Assembly (NCBI GenBank): GCA_009701085.1
Contig: WLKV01000051.1
Coordinates: 1 to 5,416 of the forward strand
From: Actinomycetota bacterium
GTDB lineage: Bacteria; Actinomycetota; Actinomycetes; Nanopelagicales; Nanopelagicaceae
Direction: 5' to 3'
Length of the DNA stretch: 5,416 nucleotides
Under the pieces are notes generated by a model, which was given only the letters and a program-made list of their open reading frames with translations, did not search any database and was not told the origin of the DNA. Position 1 is the stretch's first letter. Each line of letters starts with the position of its first letter. A program made the translations under genes and the position numbers. Below are positions 1 to 5,416 of the stretch, one piece after another.

Positions 1-768
1 ATCAGTCATTGTCAATGCAGCGTTGTATGGAGGGAAGTATGAAATATCTTCTGCTGGAACCATCAAGCCAAGAGCTCCGATGCGTCCGTCAGTTGCGAAT
101 ACTTCACCAACCATGCACTGTCCATCCTTAGTTGCCTGGTAGATAGCACCTGTATCGAGAACCTTTGTTGTGATGTTTGAATCAGAGATTCCGTACTTTG
201 TCTTGAATCCTGCCCAACCATCTGGACGGCTCTGGAATTCAGACTCAACACACCATGAAGAACCAGCTGGAAGCTTCTTAGCGAGATCTGAGTATGTCTT
301 GATGCCGTACTTAGTTGCATTGGCCTTTGTAATTGCCCATGCGTATGTGTCGTTAAATGAAGTCATTGGACCCCATGTGACCTTTGCCTTCTTGTCGCCA
401 GCAACAACCTTCTTGTAGAGGTCAGCTGGTGAAATGTTTACATCTGTCTGCTTCTGGTAAACCAACCATGCTGTACCGGTGTATTCCCAGTACATGTTGA
501 TGTCGCCAGAGACCATAGCTTCACGAGTTGTTGATGAACCCTTGATATTTGTCTTATCTGTGACTTTTCCACCGTTAGCGATGATGAACTGCTTAACAAT
601 CTTCGAGAGAACGATTGACTCTGTGAAGTCCTTCGAACCAACGATGACGCTTACTCCCTTAAGGGATGTTCCAGCTGCATTAGCTGATGATGATGTTGCT
701 GCTGATCCGACAACTGCGAGAGCAATTGCAGCTGCAATAGCAACTACTTTGTGGCTTTTTACCTGCAT
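1..768 (-). CDS. Osmoprotectant/quaternary-amine ABC transporter substrate-binding protein (OpuAC/OsmF-like), 3' end missing
   Basis: This is the extracytoplasmic receptor of the adjoining importer, expected to bind glycine betaine, choline or a similar small solute. 256 codons are present and the frame is still open at base 1; relatives are about 300 residues, so roughly the last 50 are missing. Residues 1-31 form a Sec signal peptide: basic start, hydrophobic stretch 8-24, and an ANA cleavage site before A32. There is no lipobox cysteine. The mature part opens with the family hallmark VGSKDFTES (43-51), followed by REAMVSGDINMYWEYTGTAW (82-101), matching the 'GEIDLYPEYTGT' block of the OpuCC/OsmF family. 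C173 (in WCVESEF) and C218 (in GQCMVGE) may form a disulfide. The start is ATG at 768, preceded by a strong AAGGAAGGG (775-783) at 6 bases. It is last in the operon, 20 bases after the long permease. Family assignment is firm; the ligand is not known. Confidence 0.93.
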   Translation of the reverse strand, partial: MQVKSHKVVAIAAAIALAVVGSAATSSSANAAGTSLKGVSVIVGSKDFTESIVLSKIVKQFIIANGGKVTDKTNIKGSSTTREAMVSGDINMYWEYTGTAWLVYQKQTDVNISPADLYKKVVAGDKKAKVTWGPMTSFNDTYAWAITKANATKYGIKTYSDLAKKLPAGSSWCVESEFQSRPDGWAGFKTKYGISDSNITTKVLDTGAIYQATKDGQCMVGEVFATDGRIGALGLMVPAEDISYFPPYNAALTMTD

Positions 769-788
769 TTTTTACCCTTCCTTAGGTA

Positions 789-1580
789 TTAAATCCCTCG
801 AGGTCGAAGGAGTTCTTCAGCAGCGCGCGCTAACCAATCCATTGTGAATGCAACGATGACCGTCAACATTCCTCCGGTGACTAGAACGAGCTCCCGATTG
901 AGCTTTAGGCCAGGAATAATGAGCGTTCCTAGACCTCCACCATTCACGAAGACACCAAGGGTGGCTACGCCAACGGTAAGAATGAGTGTGGTGCGAACAC
1001 CGGCCAGAATGACTGGCACTGCGAGTGGAAGTTCAATCTGACGAAGCGCTTGCTTCGGGGTCATGCCCATTCCCATCGCTGATTCGATAATAAAAGGATC
1101 GATCTCTTGTAAGCCAACAATCGTGTTTCGCAGGATGGGAAGAATTCCAAATGCTGCGAAGGAGAAGATTGCGATTGGCTTTCCGAAGCCGAAGAGAATT
1201 CCGGCGATAATCAAAACACCGACAGCTGGAAATGCTTGGCCGATATTGGCAAGGATCAAAACGATTGGGGTGAACTTCTTGTAGCGACGACGTGTGAGCA
1301 AGATTCCTGCAGGTACTGCCACCACAAGGATGACTGCCGCTGATGCGAAGGAGAGGATGAGGTGATCTTGGATTGCACGGAAGATGAAAGCCTTATTAAT
1401 CGTGACTTTTTCGATGACATCAAGATGTGCCCGGCTCAACGTAATTGCAAGACCAGCCGAGAGAATGAGAATCAAAATCGGTTGGATGATGAGAGAACGG
1501 TGGCGCTGGAAAATCAAACGCGCAGACTGGGAGTACAAAGACCCAGCTGTGAGATTTGGTTTTGGAAGCGCCTTAGCCAT
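789..1580 (-). CDS. ABC transporter permease, long subunit (ProW/OpuCB/YehW-like)
   Basis: This 263-residue inner-membrane permease forms one half of the translocation channel. Hydrophobic segments lie near residues 30-48, 73-95, 104-131, 134-150, 186-211 and 230-250, suggesting six spans, with one more N-terminal span than its partner permease. The cytoplasmic EAA coupling loop is clear: E166-S167-A168, three residues on G172, then the IELP stretch at 182-185, which docks on the ATPase. PILRNTIVGL (148-157) and the PRG ending are typical of the betaine/osmoprotectant permeases (binding-protein-dependent transport inner-membrane component family). The ATG at 1580 lies 3 bases after the stop of the ATPase gene, with a modest GGGAG about 11 bases upstream, so translational coupling is likely. 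The stop is followed by a 20-base gap before the binding-protein gene. Family and role are secure; substrate is inferred from relatives only. Confidence 0.93.
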   Translation of the reverse strand: MAKALPKPNLTAGSLYSQSARLIFQRHRSLIIQPILILILSAGLAITLSRAHLDVIEKVTINKAFIFRAIQDHLILSFASAAVILVVAVPAGILLTRRRYKKFTPIVLILANIGQAFPAVGVLIIAGILFGFGKPIAIFSFAAFGILPILRNTIVGLQEIDPFIIESAMGMGMTPKQALRQIELPLAVPVILAGVRTTLILTVGVATLGVFVNGGGLGTLIIPGLKLNRELVLVTGGMLTVIVAFTMDWLARAAEELLRPRGI

Positions 1581-1583
1581 TTT

Positions 1584-2549
1584 TTACTTAGCTCCCGCTC
1601 TCGTGCTGCTAATTGCGCTCTGAAGAGCTTCAAATGTGAGATGGCCGCGTGAGCCGATATTGATTGCCTTTGCTCCTGTAATGAAACCTTCCATGGCTTC
1701 ACGAAGTGTTGCAGTTTCAGAAAGTGTTGGACCATCGACAGTTCCAGACGCAACGGAAACGCTAGCAAGTGACACGAGTCCCAACATACGAACGCTTGCT
1801 GCTTCGCCAACGAAACTTTCAACCTTCTTGGTTGCTGGAGCCGAAAGAATTTCTAATGGAGTTCCGTACTGCTCAACTCTTGATTGGTCAGATAGAACTG
1901 CAATTCGATCGCCAAGAAGGAGAGCTTCTTCAAAGTCGTGCGTTACGAAGACAACAGTCTTCTTGAGTTCACGTTGAAGAGCACGGAATTCTTTTTGAAG
2001 GCGAACGCGTGTGATGGGGTCAGTGGCACCGAATGGTTCATCCATAAGAAGTACTGCAGGATCTGCAGCAAGTGCACGTGCCACACCTACGCGCTGTTGT
2101 TGACCACCAGAGAGTTGCTTTGGATAACGTGAACCGTATTCAGATGGATCAAGACCGACGAGATCGAGAAGTTCATTGACGCGTGCACGAGTCTTTGACT
2201 TCTCCCATCCAAGAAGTTGAGGAACGGTCGCCACATTGTCGGCAATAGTCATATGTGGGAAGAGGCCAATCTGCTGAATCACGTAGCCAATATTGCGGCG
2301 AAGTTCGTGGGCAGGAGTCTTGGTGACATCTTCTCCGCCAATGACAATACGGCCAGAAGTAGGTTCAATGATGCGGTTGATCATCTTCATCGTTGTGGTC
2401 TTACCGCACCCGGAAGGACCTACGAATACAACACATTCGCCGGCGGGGATGACGAGGTTGAACTCGGATACAGCATCTTTAGCTGTATTGGGATATCGCT
2501 TGGTGAGTTTCTCAAGACGAATTTCTTGTCCATGAGTTGTATTAGACAC
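1584..2549 (-). CDS. ABC transporter ATPase (ProV/OpuCA/YehX-like), GTG start
   Basis: This 321-residue cytoplasmic ATPase powers the importer. With GTG at 2549 as residue 1, all ABC motifs are intact: Walker A GPSGCGKTT (44-52), Q-loop Q92/Q93 in YVIQQIGLFPH, signature LSGGQQQR (146-153), Walker B VLLMDEP (166-172) with catalytic E171, D-loop with T176 in GATDP, and switch histidine H204 in VTHDFEEA. IGLFPHMTIADNVATVP is typical of the osmoprotectant ATPase group. The tail (about 249-321) sits where relatives carry one or two CBS domains. It is short, of roughly single-CBS size, and I cannot see a convincing CBS pattern. The GTG is chosen because AAGGGGG precedes it and the nucleotide-binding fold begins ten residues later, as usual in the family. 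An in-frame ATG at 2600 would add 17 residues lying inside the upstream gene. The GTG start overlaps the end of the upstream permease gene by 8 bases. Confidence 0.94.
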   Translation of the reverse strand: MSNTTHGQEIRLEKLTKRYPNTAKDAVSEFNLVIPAGECVVFVGPSGCGKTTTMKMINRIIEPTSGRIVIGGEDVTKTPAHELRRNIGYVIQQIGLFPHMTIADNVATVPQLLGWEKSKTRARVNELLDLVGLDPSEYGSRYPKQLSGGQQQRVGVARALAADPAVLLMDEPFGATDPITRVRLQKEFRALQRELKKTVVFVTHDFEEALLLGDRIAVLSDQSRVEQYGTPLEILSAPATKKVESFVGEAASVRMLGLVSLASVSVASGTVDGPTLSETATLREAMEGFITGAKAINIGSRGHLTFEALQSAISSTRAGAK

Positions 2550-3237
2550 GGAGCCCCCTTGGCGTAGTAACACGGCGAACAATGACAAAAAGACCATCAA
2601 ATATCAGCGCAAGGATTGTGATTCCAAATGCGCCCACGAGAGTTTGATTCATGGAGTTAAATGAACCGAGATTTGCAAGACCGCTAAAGAGGTAATCACC
2701 AAGTCCAGGACCACCGACGTAAGCAGCAATAGCTGAGATACCAAAGATCAACATTGCTGATACGCGAATACCGACGATGATGACTGGCCATGCAAGAGGG
2801 AATTGAATTTTACGAAGAACGGTAAGTGGTTTCATGCCCATCGCTGCAGCTGATTCCATGATTGCAGGTTCGACAGATCGCAGACCGACAATGGTGTTGC
2901 GAACCACTGGCAATTGGCCATAGAGAACAAGCGCAATTACTGCCGGGAGCCAACCGAGACCAAACGGCCCAATAAAGAAAATAAACATTGCAAGCGAAGG
3001 AATAGTGAAGACCACAGACCAAAATCCTGTGACAGCTTCTGATGCTGCAGTTGATTTCCATACAAGAAGACCCGTGAGGATTGCTGTAATAGAAACTATT
3101 GTCATGACAAGAAGAATGAGTTCGATCTGTGCAATTACAGCAAGTGTAATTTTCTCGCGCTGAATAGAAATAAACTCCAAAAGGTTCGGCGGCGAGAGCG
3201 GCACGATGAAGTCTTCAAGCATGTTCACGAGCGCCAT
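2542..3237 (-). CDS. ABC transporter permease, short subunit (OpuCD/YehY-like)
   Basis: First gene of the importer operon, encoding the second half of the membrane channel (231 residues from ATG 3237). Hydrophobic segments near 33-59, 69-90, 95-112, 147-174 and 200-222 suggest about five spans. The EAA loop reads E128-S129-A130, three residues on G134, followed by IQFPLAWP. QLPVVRNTIVGL (108-119) and FTIPSLA (77-83) are hallmark stretches of betaine/osmoprotectant permeases. ATG 3237 is preferred because AGGAG (3242-3246) lies just upstream. A TTG at 3252 gives five more residues but has no ribosome binding site, and ATG 3222 also lacks one. The gene overlaps the ATPase gene by 8 bases. It and the long permease are related but distinct, so the channel should be a heterodimer. 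Expression should start in the short divergent gap shared with the IclR regulator. Confidence 0.91.
   Translation of the reverse strand: MALVNMLEDFIVPLSPPNLLEFISIQREKITLAVIAQIELILLVMTIVSITAILTGLLVWKSTAASEAVTGFWSVVFTIPSLAMFIFFIGPFGLGWLPAVIALVLYGQLPVVRNTIVGLRSVEPAIMESAAAMGMKPLTVLRKIQFPLAWPVIIVGIRVSAMLIFGISAIAAYVGGPGLGDYLFSGLANLGSFNSMNQTLVGAFGITILALIFDGLFVIVRRVTTPRGLRV
2554..2560 (-). promoter_or_regulatory. Ribosome binding site deciding the ATPase GTG start
   Basis: The minus strand reads AAGGGGG, four bases before the GTG at 2549. It lies inside the 3' end of the short permease gene. Neither the ATG at 2600 nor other nearby in-frame starts is placed as well relative to the ABC fold. Confidence 0.7.
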
Positions 3238-3241
3238 ATTG

Positions 3242-3246
3242 CTCCT
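3242..3246 (-). promoter_or_regulatory. Ribosome binding site deciding the short-permease start
   Basis: The minus strand reads AGGAG, four bases before ATG 3237. The spacing is short but usable. It supports ATG 3237 over the upstream TTG at 3252, which has only a C-rich stretch before it. Confidence 0.65.
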
Positions 3247-3259
3247 GGGCAAAGGGGTG

Positions 3260-3289
3260 TTGCAATAGGCGCACCAAGAGTTGTACTGT
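3260..3289 (+). promoter_or_regulatory. Candidate leaderless promoter of the IclR gene
   Basis: A TTGCAA hexamer (3260-3265) resembles a -35 element, and TACTGT (3284-3289) fits the TAnnnT -10 pattern, with an 18-base spacer. The -10 ends 7 bases before ATG 3297, and no Shine-Dalgarno sequence precedes that ATG. This is the arrangement expected of a leaderless transcript, common in actinobacteria. The -35 match is only fair and the start site is inferred. Confidence 0.5.
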
Positions 3290-3296
3290 CTGCAAC
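3280..3296. promoter_or_regulatory. Candidate IclR-family operator (imperfect 17-base palindrome)
   Basis: GTTGTA (3280-3285) and TGCAAC (3291-3296) form an inverted repeat with a 5-base centre and one mismatch in six pairs. A third copy of the half-site, GTTGCA (3259-3264), lies 21 bases upstream in direct orientation, about two helical turns away on the same DNA face. The palindrome covers the candidate -10 and start site of the regulator gene, so a bound protein would block it. It could also influence the importer operon reading the other way. That the regulator encoded next to it binds here is inference. Confidence 0.45.
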
Positions 3297-4064
3297 ATGC
3301 CTAATATGCCCGTTCGAAATAACGGTTTAGAGCGTGATCTCGAGATTATCGAGGCGGTCGCTGCGGCATCTCCCATTCCTCAGCGCAATGGCGACCTGGC
3401 AATCGCTACCAAGCGAGAGAAGAGCCAAATTTCTCGCGCAATTTCGCGCCTTTTAGATAACGGATTGTTATTGCGACAAGGTGCAGGGGTGATTGTCGGG
3501 CCTCGTCTCTATGCAATTGCTCGATACACATTTGAGGCGCAACTTGTTACGGCAGCGCGTGGCGAGATGCATGGTCTTGTTCATAAACTCGGTGAAACGG
3601 TGCACCTCACAGTGTTGCAAGGACTTGAAGTTGTCACCATTCACTCCGAATCACCAGCACACGGATTCCGTGCACTGAGCTGGATGGGTGTGACTGCACC
3701 TTCTTATATGACTTCATCGGGTCGCGTACTTCTTTCTGGACTCGACAATGATCAGATAGAGAGAATTTATCCAGCGAAGAAGAAGATTGAGAGCGCTCCC
3801 CCGCTATGTCTGACCAAGACTGGTGAAGAGTTAATTAGGGTTATTGAAAAAATTAGACACGATGGTTACTCAACTGTCATCGAAGAATTTGAACCTGGAC
3901 TCGTTGGTGCTTCTGTACCTGTTCGAGATTTCAATGGTTCAATTGTGGCTGCAATTAACGTTGCAGCTCCTAAGGCACGATTTGAACCACATCTCATTCC
4001 AGCGGCGAAAGAGATGAAGAAGGCAGCAGATCGCATTACCCAGTCACTCATAGCAAGTAACTAA
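3297..4064 (+). CDS. IclR-family transcriptional regulator
   Basis: This 255-residue DNA-binding regulator has the usual length and two-domain plan of the IclR family. A winged helix-turn-helix lies at about 11-66 (LERDLEIIEAVA, then recognition helix around EKSQISRAISRLLDNG, 41-56). The effector-binding domain at about 75-253 shows the landmarks TSSGRVLLSGL (139-149), EEFEPGLVGASVPVRD (196-211) and an INVAAPKARF strand (220-229). These proteins usually sense a small catabolic metabolite and repress, or sometimes activate, neighbouring uptake and breakdown genes. The ATG at 3297 has no ribosome binding site but sits 7 bases after a TAnnnT hexamer; ATG 3306 is an alternative three codons in. 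It is divergent from the importer and 23 bases upstream of the alcohol dehydrogenase on the same strand, so both are likely targets. The effector cannot be read from the sequence. Confidence 0.92.
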   Translation: MPNMPVRNNGLERDLEIIEAVAAASPIPQRNGDLAIATKREKSQISRAISRLLDNGLLLRQGAGVIVGPRLYAIARYTFEAQLVTAARGEMHGLVHKLGETVHLTVLQGLEVVTIHSESPAHGFRALSWMGVTAPSYMTSSGRVLLSGLDNDQIERIYPAKKKIESAPPLCLTKTGEELIRVIEKIRHDGYSTVIEEFEPGLVGASVPVRDFNGSIVAAINVAAPKARFEPHLIPAAKEMKKAADRITQSLIASN

Positions 4065-4087
4065 CCTCACGACAGCAAAGGCAGACG

Positions 4088-5224
4088 ATGAACGCATTTA
4101 CACTCACACCTGGTTCAGTCAATATTCGATTTGGAGCGGGTTCTGTTGCACAGCTTCCAGAAGTTGTCGCTGGGCTCAATAAGAAGAAGGTCTTCATCGT
4201 CACCGACCCAGGCGTTGCCGCCGCAGGTGTGCTCGCCAAAGTTGAAGCGATACTTGCTAGCGCCGGCATAGAGACAGCGTCCTACACTGACATTAAGCCC
4301 AACCCAACAACAACTCTAATTGATGCTGCTGCAAAGGTAGGCGTTTCATTCGGAGCTGATTGCATCGTGGCTCTTGGTGGCGGCTCATCACTCGATTCAT
4401 CCAAGGGAATTGCGCTTGTCGTTGCCAATCCAACATTTTCATCAGCGAAATTTGATTACTCCATTGTCCCAGACCGTCCAGCACTTCCCATTATTGCTAT
4501 TCCCACAACTTCTGGAACTGGATCTGAGACAAATAACTGGGGCGTTATTGATGACCCTATTCGTCAATGCAAATTCTATGTAGGAGATGCAAGCACAACA
4601 CCTGTAGCTGCAATCCTTGATCCCGAACTCACTGTAGGACTTCCACCCCGTCCAACAGCAGGTACAGGTATTGATGCGCTCACTCACGCAATCGAATCGC
4701 TCACCTCTAAGGGACGCACACCGATTTCAGCAGCCTATGCACATGAAGCAATCAAATTGATTTCTAAGGCACTTCCGATTGCAGTCAAGGAAGGAACTAA
4801 CGTTGGCGCGCGTGGAGATATGTTGATGGGCGCTCACCTTGCAGGTCTTGCTCTCACCCTTTCTGGTCTCGGACTCGTTCACGGAATCGCTCACTCAGTC
4901 TCTGCTCACGTAGGTGCAGCACACGGTGAAGCGCTTGCAACTGTCCTTCCTGAAGTCATGGAGTTCAATGCGCGCGAAGTTTCAGATATTTATGCAACTG
5001 TCGGAAACGATATGGGAGTCTCAGCAAATTCTGCGACCGCCATTGAAGCTGTTCGCGATCTCTCTGACTCAATTAATATCCGTAACTCACTTTCTCATTA
5101 CGGAGTGAAGCAAGAGATGATTGGTGATATCGCCAAGACCGTTCTCGCAGATTCAGTTACTGGCAACAATCCCATCGCACCTACCGAGGGCGAAGTCCAG
5201 GGAATCCTTACTTCTCGCCTGTAA
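4088..5224 (+). CDS. Iron-containing (type III) alcohol dehydrogenase
   Basis: This 378-residue cytoplasmic NAD(P)-dependent dehydrogenase of the Fe-ADH family interconverts an alcohol and its aldehyde or ketone. The N-terminal nucleotide-binding half shows GGGSSLDSSKG (97-107) and PTTSGTGSE (139-147). The C-terminal helical half has the four expected metal ligands: D196 and H200 in GIDALTHAIES, H265 in GLVHGIAH, and H279 in AAHGEA. Length and motif order are normal and nothing looks broken. ATG 4088 has AAAGG (4077-4081) six bases upstream. It lies 23 bases after the IclR gene and is probably cotranscribed with it. Family members act on 1,2-propanediol, ethanol, butanol, methanol, glycerol-like polyols or, as with GbsB of Bacillus subtilis, choline; the motifs do not separate these. 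The neighbouring betaine/choline-class importer makes a choline-like substrate worth considering, but this is inference. No aldehyde dehydrogenase is present in the window. Confidence 0.93.
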   Translation: MNAFTLTPGSVNIRFGAGSVAQLPEVVAGLNKKKVFIVTDPGVAAAGVLAKVEAILASAGIETASYTDIKPNPTTTLIDAAAKVGVSFGADCIVALGGGSSLDSSKGIALVVANPTFSSAKFDYSIVPDRPALPIIAIPTTSGTGSETNNWGVIDDPIRQCKFYVGDASTTPVAAILDPELTVGLPPRPTAGTGIDALTHAIESLTSKGRTPISAAYAHEAIKLISKALPIAVKEGTNVGARGDMLMGAHLAGLALTLSGLGLVHGIAHSVSAHVGAAHGEALATVLPEVMEFNAREVSDIYATVGNDMGVSANSATAIEAVRDLSDSINIRNSLSHYGVKQEMIGDIAKTVLADSVTGNNPIAPTEGEVQGILTSRL

Positions 5225-5240
5225 TTCAGCCATTCCAGAT

Positions 5241-5260
5241 GTAGTTGAAATTTCAACTAC
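5241..5260. promoter_or_regulatory. Perfect 20-base palindrome, likely operator of the dioxygenase gene
   Basis: The sequence GTAGTTGAAATTTCAACTAC is exactly its own reverse complement, with no unpaired centre. It ends 5 bases before a TATAGT hexamer, so it covers the -35 region of the dioxygenase promoter. Size, symmetry and position fit the binding site of a dimeric repressor (MarR-type or similar). As RNA it would give an AT-rich 8-base-pair stem with a four-base loop and no following U-run, a poor terminator for the alcohol dehydrogenase gene. The regulator itself is not identified in the window. Confidence 0.7.
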
Positions 5261-5271
5261 TTAGGTATAGT
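5245..5271 (+). promoter_or_regulatory. Candidate leaderless promoter of the dioxygenase gene
   Basis: TATAGT (5266-5271) is a good -10 hexamer ending 8 bases before ATG 5280, and no Shine-Dalgarno sequence is present, so the transcript probably starts at or next to the ATG. TTGAAA (5245-5250) could serve as -35 with a short 15-base spacer; it lies within the palindrome. Confidence 0.6.
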
Positions 5272-5279
5272 CTGCATCT

Positions 5280-5416
5280 ATGACCCTGATGCCCGCGCTC
5301 TATATCGGCCACGGTGCTCCTTTGCTGCTCGATGATCCTGTCTGGTCCTCTGAAATAGCATCCATCACTAAGAAGTTTGAGAAGCCCAAGGCAATTTTGA
5401 TCGTTTCGGCACACTG
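5280..5416 (+). CDS. 4,5-DOPA dioxygenase-like extradiol dioxygenase (DODA/LigB family), 5' end only
   Basis: 45 codons plus two bases are present before the window ends. The N-terminus carries two hallmarks of the DODA/YgiD branch of class III ring-opening dioxygenases: YIGHGAPLLL (8-17), with metal-ligand H11, and ILIVSAH (39-45), with H45 as the second expected ligand; the next codon begins TG, consistent with the W that usually follows. These are non-haem metal enzymes that cleave catechol-type rings between or beside the hydroxyls; the natural substrate of most bacterial members is uncertain. Complete members are about 250-270 residues, so over four fifths is missing. ATG 5280 is chosen because it lies 8 bases after a TATAGT hexamer; ATG 5289 is possible. 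The palindrome upstream suggests it is a regulated unit separate from the dehydrogenase. Confidence 0.85.
   Translation, partial: MTLMPALYIGHGAPLLLDDPVWSSEIASITKKFEKPKAILIVSAH

Noticed and set aside
231..243. Short near-palindrome around GGAATTC in the binding-protein gene
   Set aside because: It is inside coding sequence, short, and explained by the codons; there is no promoter or other regulatory context.
844..1652. Plus-strand open frames opposite the long permease gene (844-1041, 1063-1284, 1362-1652)
   Set aside because: They have low-complexity or family-less translations and no start signals, and they lie antisense to a well-supported membrane protein. They are shadow frames.
2217..2567. 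Plus-strand open frames opposite the ATPase gene
   Set aside because: They are antisense to the Walker A and Q-loop coding region, no protein family is recognisable, and no ribosome binding site is visible.
2550..2600. ATPase gene starting at the in-frame ATG at 2600, giving a 338-residue product
   Set aside because: The extra 17 residues are a hydrophobic run encoded inside the upstream permease gene, with no family counterpart. GTG 2549 has AAGGGGG correctly placed and starts ten residues before the ABC fold.
3238..3252. TTG start at 3252 for the short permease
   Set aside because: It has no Shine-Dalgarno sequence upstream, and the AGGAG motif for ATG 3237 would lie inside the added codons.
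3256..3275. GGTG...CACC inverted repeat in the divergent gap
   Set aside because: The arms are only four bases and matching breaks down inward. It is much weaker than the GTTGyA half-site arrangement.
3270..3308. Promoter for the importer operon on the minus strand (TACAAC as -10, 3285-3280)
   Set aside because: TACAAC is a weak -10 and the -35 position reads CATATT. A promoter must exist in or near this gap, but I cannot place it from the sequence.
5241..5260. Palindrome as a rho-independent terminator of the dehydrogenase gene
   Set aside because: The stem is AT-rich, the loop would be only four bases, and no run of T follows (TTAGG does). The operator reading fits better.

Overview
The window looks like a compact bacterial chromosome segment. 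Spacing is tight, genes sit in short operons, GC is moderate, and two of the three promoter regions visible here look leaderless (a TAnnnT hexamer 7-8 bases before the start codon). Together with the proteins, this is compatible with a streamlined aquatic actinobacterium such as the freshwater acI / Planktophila-like lineage. That placement is inference from style; there is no rRNA or other marker gene in the window.

Left block, minus strand (3237 down to 1): a four-gene ABC importer of the osmoprotectant/quaternary-amine type (OpuC / YehZYXW / ProXVWZ-like). Transcription order is short permease, ATPase, long permease, then substrate-binding protein, whose C-terminal end lies beyond base 1. 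Neighbouring genes overlap or lie 3 and 20 bases apart, so they should form one transcript.

Divergent gap (3238-3296): only 59 bases separate the importer from a plus-strand IclR-family regulator. The gap holds a plausible leaderless promoter for the regulator and three copies of a GTTGyA half-site. Two of these form a 17-base imperfect palindrome over the -10 and start region, which is a good candidate for the regulator's own operator.

Right block, plus strand: the IclR gene (3297-4064), then after 23 bases an iron-type (type III) alcohol dehydrogenase (4088-5224) with its metal-ligand set and nucleotide motifs intact. A 55-base gap follows, containing a perfect 20-base palindrome and a -10 hexamer. 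The 5' end of a 4,5-DOPA-dioxygenase-like (DODA/LigB family) gene starts at 5280 and runs off the window.

How they may work together: the regulator probably controls the divergent importer and the dehydrogenase downstream of itself. An importer of the betaine/choline class beside a type III alcohol dehydrogenase recalls Bacillus subtilis, where GbsB (a type III alcohol dehydrogenase) oxidises choline taken up by Opu systems. A choline-like or other small-alcohol uptake-and-oxidation unit under IclR control is therefore a reasonable hypothesis, but not proven. The dioxygenase appears to be a separate transcription unit with its own operator. I see no mobile element, CRISPR array, tRNA or rRNA, and no clearly new type of system.
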